Assembly: GCF_029407905.1 (NCBI RefSeq)
Contig: NC_073632.1
Span: 57,894,964-57,958,963 of the forward strand
Reading direction: 5' to 3'
DNA length: 64,000 nucleotides
Origin: Bubalus kerabau
Lineage: Eukaryota > Chordata > Mammalia > Artiodactyla > Bovidae
The notes below the pieces were generated by a model. That model did not search any database and had not been told where the DNA came from. It saw only the letters and a list, made by a program, of their open reading frames with translations. Position 1 is the stretch's first letter, and every line of letters begins with the position of its first letter. The translations under genes and the position numbers were made by a program. This document shows positions 54,812 to 64,000 of the stretch, one piece after another.

Positions 54812-55589
54812 CATGATCCTCTACATAGAAAACCCTAAAGACTCCACCAGAAAATTACTAGAGCTAATCAACGAATATGGTAAAGTTGCAGGATATAAAA
54901 TCAACACATAGAAATCCCTTGCATTCCTATACACTAATAATGAGAAAATAGAAAGAGAAATTAAGGAAACAATTCCATTCACCATTGCAACGAAAAGAAT
55001 AAAATACTTAGGAATATATCTACCAAAGGAAACTAAAGACCTATATATAGAAAACTATAAAACACTGGTGAAAGAAATCAAAGAGGACACTAATAGATGG
55101 AGAAATATACCGTGTTCATGGATCGGAAGAATCAATATAGTGAAAATAAGTATAATACCCAAAGCAATCCATAGGGATTCAATGCAATCCCTATCAAGCT
55201 ATAAATGGTATTTTTCACAGAGCTAGAACAAATAATTTCACAATTTGTATGGAGATACAAAAAATCTCGAATAGCCAAAGCGATCTTGAGAAAGAAGAAT
55301 GGAACTGGAGGAATCAACCTGCCTGACTTAGGCTCTACTACAAAGCCACAGTCATCAAGACAGTTTGGTACTGGCACAAAGACAGAAATATAGACCAATG
55401 GAACAAAATAGAAAGCCCAGAGATAAACCCACCCACCTATGGACACCTTATCTTTGACAAAGGAGGCAAGAATATACAATGGAGAAAAGACAATCTCTTT
55501 AACAAGTGGTGCTGGGAAAACTGGTCAACCACTTGTAAAAGAATGAAACTATAACATTTTCTAACACCATACACAAAAATAAACTCAAA

Positions 55590-56212
55590 ATGATTAAAGA
55601 TCTAAACTTAAGACCAGAAACTATAAAACTCCTAGAGGAGAACATAGGCAAAACACTCTCAGACATAAATCACAGCAGGATCCTCTATGACCCACCTCCC
55701 AGAATATTGGAAATAAAAGCAAAAATAAACAAATGGGACCTAATTAAACTTAAAAGCTTCTGCACAACAAAGGAAACTATAAGCAAGGCGAAAAGACAGC
55801 CTCAGAATGGGAGAAAATAATAGCAAATGAAGCAACTGACAAAAAACTAACCTCAAAAATATACAAGCAACTCCTGCAGCTCAATTCCAGAAAAATAAAT
55901 GACCCAATCAAAAAATGGGCCAAAGAACTAAACAGACATTTCTCCAAAGAAGACATACAGATGGCTAACAAACACATGAAAAGATGTTCAACATCACTCA
56001 TTATCAGAGAAATGCAAATCAAAACCACAGTGAGGTACCAGTTCATGCCAGTCAGAATGGCTGAAATCCAAAAGTCTACAAGCAATAAATGCTGGAGAGG
56101 GTATGGCGAAAAAGGAACCCTCTTACACTGTTGGTGGGAATGCAAACTAGTACAGCCACTATGGAGAACAGTGTGGAGATTCCTTAAAAAACTGGAAATA
56201 GAAATGCCATAG
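55590..56212 (+). pseudogene. L1 ORF2 C-terminal remnants
   Basis: Two frames (55590-55820 and 55961-56212) hold the ORF2 C-terminal region, including 'GTLLHCWWECKLVQPLWR' near the end. This is the Cys-rich segment typical of L1 ORF2 C-termini. A single shift separates the two pieces. Confidence 0.82.
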
Positions 56213-56499
56213 GACCCAGCAATCCCACTGCTGGGCATACACACTGAGGAAACCAGAATTGAAAGAGACACGTGTACCCCAATGTTCATTGCAGCACTGT
56301 TTATAGTAGCCAGGACATGGAAGCAACCTAGATGTCCATCAGCAGATGAATGGATAAGAAAGCTGTGGTACGTATACACAATGGAGTATTATTCAGCCAT
56401 TAAAAAGAATACATTTGAATGAGTTCTAATGAGGTGGATGAAACTGGAGCCTATTATACAGAGTGAAGTAATCCAGAAAGAAAAACACCAATACAGTAT

Positions 56500-56635
56500 C
56501 TTCTTCTTCTTCCTCTTCTAAGTCACTTCAGTTGTGTCTGACTCTGTGCGACCCCAGAGATGCCAGCCCACCAGGCTATGCCATCCATGGGATTTTCCAG
56601 GAAAAAGTACTGGAGTGGGGTGCCATTGCCTTCTC
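56500..56635 (-). mobile_element. Monomeric BovA SINE with CTT-type tail, 14-bp target duplication
   Basis: A single reversed BovA unit, tail 'cttcttcttcttcctcttct' at left, end 'gtgccattgccttctc' at right. The exact duplication 'caccaatacagtat' lies at 56486-56499 and 56636-56649, inside the L1 3' UTR. So it is younger than the L1. Confidence 0.96.
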
Positions 56636-57003
56636 CACCAATACAGTATACTAATACATATACATGGAATTTAAAAAATGGTAATGATAACCGTGTATGC
56701 AAGACAGCAAAAGAGATACAGATGTATAGAACAGTCTTTTGGACTCTGGGAGAGGGCGAGGGTGGGATGATTTGGGAGAATGGCACTGAAACATGTATAA
56801 TATCATATGTGAAATGAATCGCCAGTCCAGGTTCGATGCATGATATAGGATGCTTGGGGCTGGTGCACTGGGATGACCCAGAGGGCTGGTATGGGGAGGG
56901 AGGTGGGAGTGGGACTCAGGATGGGGAACACGTATACACCAGTGGTGGATTCATGTTGATGTATGGCAAAACCAATACAATATTGTAAAGTGAAAAAAAA
57001 AAA

Positions 57004-57189
57004 GAAAGCACAATGCAATATTGTAGTACAGTCAAAACCTCCACTAAGTAGATGAGGTTATATATCTTGAAATTATATTGACTGCTTTGTACTATATTTG
57101 ATTTACTTAATTTAAATGCTTCCACTTATACATGTCATCAAATATTTTTCACCATAAAAATAAAGTTAAAGAGGGCTCCTTGAGAAGTA
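57004..57189. other. Unassigned AT-rich spacer
   Basis: Short AT-rich spacer; nothing recognised. Confidence 0.3.
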
Positions 57190-57190
57190 T

Positions 57191-57389
57191 ATGTGTGTGC
57201 TACGTCATGTCAGTGGTGTCCGACTCTTTGCGATGCTATGGATGTGTGGCCCGCCAAAGGATTTCCCAGGCAAGAATTCTGGAGTGGATTGCCATGCCCT
57301 TCTCCAGGGAATCTTCCCAACCCAGGGATTAAGCCCAAGTCTCTTAAGTTTCCTACACTAGCAGGCGAGTTATTTACCACTAGCTCCAC
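57191..57389 (-). mobile_element. Bov-tA SINE, older copy
   Basis: Reversed: 'gtcagtggtgtccgactc', 'caagaattctggagtgg', degraded head 'gcgagttatttaccactag'. A short deletion lies in the 'caggctcctctgtcc' part. Confidence 0.88.
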
Positions 57390-57722
57390 TGTATGGAGGA
57401 CTGAAAACAAAATTCTACTTCTACCCCTTTCCTCTAATCTTTGATCCCTGAGGCAGGGCACCCTCAGAGTCCAGACATCTCTCTCCTCAACTGGTAAAAG
57501 GCTGAGGGATTGCATTGAACCCTAAGATATCAACCAAGACAGCAATCTCCATTGGTGCAAGCATTCAGTCCTTTTCTACAGAGAAGGGTCAACTCTCCAG
57601 GCTCCACTCACATCAGAATGGATGCTGGCTTTCATTGGCACATTGACTTCTAAGACCCACACAGAAAAATAGGAGTTTGATTTATATTATTAGCTCAGCT
57701 GCTTTACTTTACTTAAGGAGGT
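57390..57722. other. Unassigned sequence
   Basis: About 330 bp; nothing recognised. Confidence 0.3.
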
Positions 57723-57731
57723 GAAGTTTAC

Positions 57732-58006
57732 CGCTGCTGCTGCTGCTAAGTCGCTTCAGTCGTGTCCGACTCTTTGCGACCCCATAGACGGCAGCCCACC
57801 AGGCTCCCCTGTCCCTGGGATTCTCCAGGCAAGAATACTGGAGTGGGTTGCCATTTCCTTCTCCAGTGCATGAAGGTGAAAAGTGAAAGTGAAGTCGCTC
57901 AGTCCTGTCCGACTCTGAGCGACCCCATGGCCTGCAGCCTACCAGGCTCCTCCGTCCATGCGATTTTCCAGGCAAGAGTACTGGAGTGGGGTGCCATCGC
58001 CTTCTC
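57732..58006 (-). mobile_element. BOV-A2 SINE with 9-bp target duplication
   Basis: Reversed dimer starting 'cgctgctgctgctgctaag', with both units complete to 'gtgccatcgccttctcc'. The duplication 'gaagtttac' is at 57723-57731 and 58007-58015. Many CpGs are kept, which suggests a young copy. Confidence 0.95.
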
Positions 58007-58015
58007 CGAAGTTTA

Positions 58016-59340
58016 CTACCAGTACTCAAAATTTATGTGACCAGGTTATGATGACCAGTACGAAATTATCTCTGACTCATGTTTTTCAAAACAGCACATT
58101 CTAAACCAAGCAAATTCATTGACTTTTCATTTTTATCCTTAAAAAAAGTAACATTTTTTAGAAAATCCCTCCTTAGTTACAATTTTCTAGGACTCCCTTC
58201 CTTTGTTTGTATTGTATCATGAGTGTCTCATTTCTGAATGGATTGCTTATATGTTCCAGAAATTCCTCAACACCTCTTCTGACATTTCTTCTCTTCCTGT
58301 GGTCATTCCTATGATGGGTTTGTTTGCACCACATATTTCCTCTGTTGTTTCAAAGGTAATTTGGGGAGACAAAGAGGTCAGTGCAGGTGCCATCTGCTGA
58401 TCTGGGAGTAGTTGCTCCTCATTCAGAGAGAACTCTGGCAGCAGTGAAAAGAACGAATGTAAGACTGGAGATGTGGTCATCTGGATGATGAGAAATGGTG
58501 AAAGCCAGAATCAGACCCACACCCCTGTGATAAAAAGGAAGGAATATATTGATCCCCTCTTTTTGAGGAACTGTATTATGTTGGTGGAAAGACAAACACA
58601 ACCTGACTTTCTCAGGCTTTATTAACCTATTAGAAGTCATACAAAGAGCATGCAAAGAGTAATATCTCAAATTTTGCTGATTTTCCCATCTGCTTAAACA
58701 GGACCCCAGTCCTTGATAACATCCCCCTTTCTTATTTGAGAAGTTGCCAAGAGGTGCCTCACAATGTGTTTATCCTGCCAGACTCCACTGCTCCAATGAA
58801 CACCTCTAGGGATCAAGTCCTTATAGAACCACATAGTGTCTTAAAATAACACCCAAGCTATAATCAGGCTGAATCCCTTGACAAATAAACCTTTCTTACT
58901 GGGTCAAGCTCAGTATCTCCTTTTTCTCCAACTGAATTCTCAAAAGAACTTCAGTTCTCATATAAATAGACCTCTGGTATGATCATATCCACTCCCCAGT
59001 CTCCACAGGATTTATGTGTACATAACTGAATCCCATTTGAATTCAAACGGTGACCTCTCTGCTCACCACTCCCATTATCCCTCAAGTAAACATTTAAAAT
59101 GATAAAGTAGCAATTTGTGAAATTCTTAAAGTATATACATATTCACAGATAAGAAGATTACTATAGTTAAGGAGAAAATGTCTGAAATAAAGGAGAATCA
59201 TAGTGGATCCTTGAAGGTCCTTGAGTGACTGGAGACCCAGAGCAGATAAAAAGCAAGAGGGGTTCCAGGAAAACTGATCAGCAAGAAGAGAGCTGCAAGG
59301 CAGGATGATGTTCACACATCCGGTGAATATGTGCAAGGTG
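58016..59340. other. Unassigned sequence
   Basis: About 1.3 kb. One CTCF-like motif lies at 58386-58400. Frames of 65-83 codons overlap on both strands and have no domain. Confidence 0.3.
58386..58400 (-). promoter_or_regulatory. CTCF-like motif
   Basis: On the minus strand 'tcagcagatggcacc' fits NCANNAGRNGGCRSY at all fixed positions. Orientation is opposite to the motif at 48.2 kb. Confidence 0.42.
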
Positions 59341-59638
59341 CTATGACAAAACCTGGGGACACATACAGATGATTACGGTAGGCTCTGCCCCCTTAAAATC
59401 TAGCTTAGATAATAAGATCTCTATATAGTCTTTACAACTCTTAAATGCAGCAAATGCTATATTCGCCATACTTAACAGAGTGTTAATATTCAAACAGAGG
59501 AGGAAGTGATAGAAAGCCTTGAGGATGAGGTGATATTAGAGTTGGACCTAGAAGAATGGGTAGCACTATGTCAGGCCCAAATGGGAAAAAGGAAATCCCA
59601 AGCAAAGGAAAAAGTACAAGCAAGTATATAGGGCATGT

Positions 59639-59841
59639 GTTAGTCACTCAGTCGTGTCCAGCTCTTTGTGACGCCATGGACTATAGCTTGCCAGGCTCCT
59701 CTGTCCTTAGGATTTTCCAGGCAAGAATCTTGGAGTGGGTTGCCATTCCCTTCTCCAAGGAATCTTCCCAACCCAGGGATCAAACCTGGGTCTCCTGCAT
59801 TGCAGGCAGATTCTTTACCATCTGAGCCACCAGGGAAGTCC
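59639..59841 (-). mobile_element. Bov-tA SINE
   Basis: Reversed: 'gttagtcactcagtcgtgtcc', 'ggattttccaggcaagaatc', head ending 'gagccaccagggaagtcc'. Flanking 'agtatatagggcatgt' and 'aatatatgtagggtatgt' (59623-59638; 59842-59859) look like a decayed target duplication. Confidence 0.93.
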
Positions 59842-60139
59842 AATATATGTAGGGTATGTTCCAGAAATTATGCCTGCTGCTTAGCTGGACCAGGAATGTG
59901 CTAGCAGATAGGACAAGAGCATTAGGACAGGCTCAGGCTGTGGAAAAACTTGAATCCCAGGACTGTGGACTTGGTTCTGCAAGCACTGGGGATTCAATGA
60001 CAAGCAAGCTATAGAGTTTGAGCTGAGTTTTGGCGTGAGGAGGGGCGGGGGAGTGAAAACAGTGTGTGGTACGGAAAACAAGAGTAGAGAGGACATTTAT
60101 CTACAGATACAAAGATGAGTTAAGAATCTTGTTTAAAAA

Positions 60140-60197
60140 AATCTAATACAGTTATGTAAAGTTTAAAAATAAAATAAAATTAAAAAAAAAAAAAAAA
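60140..60197 (+). repeat. Very short L1-type 3' tail with poly-A
   Basis: 'atctaatacagttatgtaaag' followed by 'aaaataaaataaaattaaaa' and an A16 run resembles the last ~50 bp of bovine L1. It is an extreme 5' truncation if so. Confidence 0.5.
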
Positions 60198-60594
60198 TTA
60201 AAGTAGAAAAACAAGGCTTTGAAAGACATCAAATGAATAGCCAGGAGGTGAAGAACATGAAAGATGTTGCAGAGTAGATAAACCAGGATTCAGCAACTGG
60301 TTGAGGTAACAGGTGAGAGATAAGGATGAGTCAAAAAGAATGACATGGTTTCCAGCTGGGTGACAAGGAGGTTGCTGGTACAATTAAGAGAAATGACCTA
60401 AAAGAGAGGAGGGAAGAGATGATAAGGACTTATTGAGGCCCATTTTTAGGGACTCAACTCCTAGAATGGACTTCTCAATAGAACCTTTGGAAATTCATGG
60501 ATCTCCAAAGTTCATGCAAATTTTGACTGTTTAATGTTATTTTTGTGTGAGGAATTTTGTTGTTGCTTTCATTCAGATTTTTGGAAAGAATGCT

Positions 60595-60620
60595 CACACA
60601 CACACACACACACACACACA
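60595..60620 (+). repeat. (CA)13 microsatellite
   Basis: Clean CA run. Confidence 0.97.
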
Positions 60621-61000
60621 AGTATAAATAGACTGTCATCTGGACTCCCCTACCCCCGCCACCCCAGAATTGACTGGTCTAAATGAACAGAGATTTCATG
60701 TTGAGGAGTGAATGATTTAGAGGTGAATATGAAAGGGTTGATGGACTGGAGAGGAACTTAAAAGCCAGATGGGGGATCTTGAAGAAAAAGGGGAACTGGT
60801 ATTTTTGGAATTGGTGCAAAAAAGCAATGAAAGTCGTGTTTGAGAAGATTAATTTGAAGTGGAATGCAGAACTGAATGAAGAAAAAAAAACCAGAAGTTA
60901 AAAAACCAGTTAAGAGGATGCTGCAACAATCTAAGTAACAAGAGAGCACTAGTGAGAACAGTGAGGGAAGAGCCTGGAGATAACTAGAGAAGACTAAGGA

Positions 61001-62560
61001 CTAAGTGAACAACTCAACACAGTGGTGGGGGGAAAGGCAAGCCTGGCCTGGTGATCATGATGCCATTTGCAGACATAGGGGCAGCAGGAAGAGATGGGTC
61101 TTCGTGAAGAGATACGTTGACTGTTCTCAGTTTGAAGCAATGATGGGACACAAAAGCAGAAGTTTTCAGAAAGCCATAGGAGTTAAAAGTAGCACTCAGG
61201 GCAAAGCTCAGAGGTGGAGGTTGGGATTCAGGCATCAACAACACCAATAAAAACCCTGAAAGAGCAGTCATGAGAAAGTGATTACTAAGAAAACCAGACT
61301 CAAACTTGAATCAGAATAAACAGGAAATTATTGGAAACATATAAATAGAAACACAATGGCAGAGATTAGCTAGGTCCCAGTCCACAAAGTCCACAACCTT
61401 CCACTGAATAAAGACATCCCTTCTGGTGACCCTATTCAGCACTGTCAACCTCTTTTGAGGAAAATAATAGAATGTCAAAGCTACAAAAAGTGTTCAAGGC
61501 ACTTTTTTTTCCTAAATTGACATCTTAAAGCCTTGAAAAAAGATCACCTCATCTGAAAGTCTTGCTTCTCTGTAAACAGCAGTGTAGCCCTTCTGGGTCT
61601 CAGGGGGAGGCCCTGAATTACACACATTTCTCTCAAGCTGGGCATACCCTGAATATTAGCCAGAAGAGGGGATGGTTCAAAATAACCAAAAGACAAGTTG
61701 GAAACATTCGCTTTTGCCCCTTCACAGGCCTCTCTCCCTCTCACGTCTATCCCAGCACCATTGTTCATTCTCTGCGAAGATCCATAATTGCTTCAGCCCC
61801 AACCCAGCTGTCAGGAAACAACAGGCCCAGCTTACATGGCACCTGAAAGAAAGCACACTTCAGAAATCCTTGGAAGATGAGAACACGGGCACAGAAGTCA
61901 TTTCAAGATGCTGCAGCCATAACCCACATTTACCGACAGAACTGGTGCTGAAGCAGAGCCAAACTTGCCTTGTTCTTAGTCCACAGGTTCTTCTTCAACG
62001 TCTGCTTTAGAATTAAGCAGTGGGGGTGAGAGAGGGAGGGCAGTACCAGAGAGAGTACTTGGGGGAAAGAGGGGGAAAACTACTTTTATTTTTTCCTGCG
62101 GCAAAGAGATGATGATGAAGAATTCTCATGCAATTCACTGATCTTAGCTCTTCAGAGATTCTTTCAGGAGTAATTAGAAGCTTTGTTCATAACCAACAAT
62201 TCTGCACTCAAGGAGAGCTGTTTCCTAGGTGAAGTGAATTGATCATTTTGAAGGAGCCAGCTTAGCATTTTTAGACAACTTTAGGTTGAAAAAGTCAATT
62301 TGATAGGATGTTCTATTTCAATCACGTGATGAAATACAATTTTTTGGTTTGGGTTAGTTTGGTGTTTTCCATATGAAAATGCAGCAAGAGATTCTTTAAA
62401 CTGTTTTTTATAGATAAAAGAAACATGAAAAACCATGTCCTTTAGAATCCATGCCTTTTAGAAAGTGATTCTTTGCAAATTTCTTGGAGTTAGGCTGGAA
62501 AAGAAACAAAAGCCTACTCATTCCTAAGGCATTTTTGTTCAAATGTATTGTATTATGATA
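61001..62560. other. Unassigned sequence
   Basis: About 1.5 kb of mixed sequence. Frames at 61005-61250, 61562-61846 and 61672-62010 have no recognised domain and overlap one another. No splice-flanked exon is convincing. Confidence 0.3.
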
Positions 62561-62571
62561 TACAATATACA

Positions 62572-62781
62572 GGGGCATCCCTTCTGGTTCAGAAGTAAAG
62601 AATCCACCTGTAATGCAGAAGACATGGGTTTGATACCTGGGTCGGGAAGATCTCCTGGAGGAGGGTGTAGCAACCCACTCCAGTATTCTTGCCTGGAGAA
62701 TCCCACTGACAGAGGAGCCTGGTGGGCTACAGTCCATATAGTTGCAAAGAGCAACTGTAGTGAAGTGACTGAGCACACATG
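62572..62781 (+). mobile_element. Bov-tA SINE with 9-bp target duplication
   Basis: Forward: 'gggcatcccttctggttcag', 'ggtttgatacctgggtcgg', 'cactccagtattcttgcctgg'. The duplication 'caatataca' is at 62563-62571 and 62782-62790. Its 3' end runs into the CA/TA microsatellite. Confidence 0.93.
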
Positions 62782-62787
62782 CAATAT

Positions 62788-62848
62788 ACACACACACACA
62801 CGTATATATATATATATATATATATCTATATATGTGTGTGTATATGTT
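62788..62848 (+). repeat. Compound (CA)n(TA)n(TG)n microsatellite
   Basis: CA then TA then TG in order, which is nearly self-complementary. It separates two SINEs in tail-to-tail orientation. Confidence 0.95.
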
Positions 62849-62975
62849 AGTTACTCAGTCATATTCAACTCTTTGTGACTCCATGGGACTATAGCCCACC
62901 AGGCTCCTCTGTCCATGGAATTCTCCAGGCAAGAATAAGAATACTGGAGTGGGTTGCCATTTCCTTCTCCAGGGA
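62849..62975 (-). mobile_element. BovA-type SINE (truncated Bov-tA)
   Basis: Reversed BovA body: 'gttactcagtcatattcaac', 'gcccaccaggctcctctgtcc', ending at 'ccatttccttctccaggg'. The head is missing. A 6-bp 'aagaat' duplication is seen inside ('caagaataagaatactgg'). Confidence 0.9.
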
Positions 62976-63606
62976 CAATACACAAGTTTACATAGAACAC
63001 CTCACAGAGACACAAATTGCTGGAGTATTCTTGGGAGTGAATTCTACTTTAAATTCTTAGCAAATGTCATACTAATCTAGCATCCCACCAGTAGTCACCC
63101 CCTACTGGTTGAGAAGAACTTGAGAAGAACTAAAGAAGCCAAAAGTCACGTAAAATTAAAGTATAAAAGAAGTAATAAAGTCAGCCTGGTATTGGTGCTT
63201 AGAGAAGCCAGAGTCCAGTCAGGAAACAAATATACTAGCTATTTTTAGTGAAGAGAATTTAATATAAAGAATAGTCAACCAGGCAATGGAGAATTAGAAA
63301 TCCAAGAGGGACAACACTGAGGTGAAACAGAGATATAACTGCAAGGTACAGTGACCATCCTCAGGGTGGGGGGACAAAAGGAGGAGGTTGGAAGTATTAC
63401 AACTGGAAGTTTGAAGGAGGGACCCCAGACAGCTGGCACCCAGACCTCCGAGGGTGTTATAAAGAGAAATAACACTTGCTTCCTGACCTCAAAAGCTTGG
63501 TTAAGGAGACACACATGTGCATCTAAAATCCCAACAAAAATATGATCTATACACTACTAACAGAGAAGGGAGCACAAAGTCAATGGATGGTATTCATTCA
63601 AGGGAA
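62976..63606. other. Unassigned sequence
   Basis: About 630 bp with no recognised gene or repeat. Confidence 0.3.
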
Positions 63607-63617
63607 GAGACATTTAT

Positions 63618-63906
63618 GCTGCTGCTGCTGCTGCTGCTGCTGCTAAGTCGCTTCAGTCGTGTCCAACTCTGTGCAACCCCATAAACGGCAGCCCACCAGG
63701 CTCCCCCGTCCCTGGGATTCTCCAGGCAAGAACACTGGAGTGGGTTGCCATTTCCTTCTCCAAAGCATGAAAGTGAAAAGTGAAAGTGAAGTTGCTCAGT
63801 CGTGTCCGACTCTTAGTGACCCCATGGACTGCAGCCTACCAGGCTCCTCCATCCATGGGATTTTCCAGACAAGAGTACTGGAGTGGGGTGCCATTGCCTT
63901 CTCCAG
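63618..63906 (-). mobile_element. BOV-A2 SINE with (GCT)9 tail, 11-bp target duplication
   Basis: Reversed dimer with nine GCT units (63618-63644), then two full BovA units to 'gtgccattgccttctcc'. The duplication 'gagacatttat'/'gagacttttat' (one mismatch) lies at 63607-63617 and 63907-63917. Confidence 0.95.
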
Positions 63907-64000
63907 GAGACTTTTATACTTTGCCTCAAAACATGGGTAGCAGTAGAGAAGAAGTAATCAAAGTAGGGAAATTGAGTCGAGAGGAAAGGATTCTAAGCAG

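Larger units (their letters stand above)
52944..57003 (+). mobile_element. Bovine-type L1, ~4 kb, 5' truncated
   Basis: It starts within ORF2 endonuclease ('VGDFN' visible at about residue 52 of the frame from 52970) and runs through RT, the C-terminal region, 3' UTR and a poly-A run (56994-57003). The 3' UTR phrases 'atgatttgggagaatggc', 'ccaggttcgatgcatgat', 'gatgtatggcaaaacc' are those of young bovine L1. ORF2 is broken by frameshifts and stops. A BovA SINE interrupts it at 56.5 kb. No target duplication is seen because the left edge abuts BovB. Confidence 0.95.
59450..61000 (+). repeat. Degraded old mammalian repeat, interrupted by SINE and L1 tail
   Basis: Scattered phrases occur in the right order for one long old repeat: 'gaggaagtgatagaaagcc', 'gttggacctagaagaatggg', 'gactgtggacttggttctg', 'gcaactggttgaggtaac', 'gaatgacatggtttccagc', 'gatgctgcaacaatctaag'. 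I cannot fix its class by eye. Within it lie a Bov-tA (59.6 kb), a short L1-type tail (60.14-60.2 kb) and a CA repeat. Confidence 0.4.

Overview
This is mammalian nuclear DNA from a ruminant, almost certainly a bovid. Nearly everything recognisable belongs to ruminant or cetartiodactyl repeat families: BOV-A2 SINEs, Bov-tA SINEs with a tRNA-Glu-like head, CHR-2-type SINEs, BovB (RTE-clade) LINEs and bovine-type L1. Beneath them lie older mammalian fossils: MIR, L2, MER5A, a hAT element, MLT1, an old ERV1 solo LTR and old L1. I find no host protein-coding exon, no RNA gene and no CpG-island promoter that I can defend. Every long open frame with a recognisable domain is transposon or provirus sequence. 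The window reads as intergenic or deep intronic, AT-rich DNA.

Layout. 1-6.8 kb: old fossils (L1-like, a MIR split by another repeat, hAT, L2), one Bov-tA and one BovB tail. 6.8-12.8 kb: a BovB tail, BOV-A2 and Bov-tA copies, CA/TG and C-tract simple repeats. 12.8-16.3 kb: an internally deleted class I endogenous retrovirus on the minus strand, with two LTRs, a 4-bp target duplication, a tRNA-His-like primer site and an internal tandem repeat. 16.3-20.3 kb: SINEs and an old solo LTR. 20.8-23.5 kb: the longest BovB, covering endonuclease and reverse transcriptase. 24-30 kb: L1 and L2 fossils and one CHR-2 SINE. 30.2-31.2 kb: a young BovB with an uninterrupted RT frame. 32-39 kb: SINEs, an MLT1 fragment and a 31-bp perfect inverted repeat. 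39-51 kb: L1 fossils, MIR, two BovB plus-strand copies, many SINEs and MER5A. 51-57 kb: two BovB fragments abutting a 4-kb bovine L1. 57-64 kb: SINEs, an old degraded repeat and microsatellites.

Many insertions carry exact or near-exact target-site duplications, so their order can be read: SINEs and BovB cut MIR-age, MLT1-age and L1-age hosts. The functional logic is parasitic. BovB and L1 are the likely sources of the enzymes that moved the SINEs, since the BovA body is derived from the BovB 3' end. Nothing points to a cooperating set of host genes. The most unusual structures are the tandem repeat inside the provirus, a double-headed Bov-tA whose outer head is inverted inside one target duplication, the inverted repeat at 35.4-35.8 kb, and three identical-core CTCF-like motifs outside SINEs. 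Family names are by recognition only and no database search was run.
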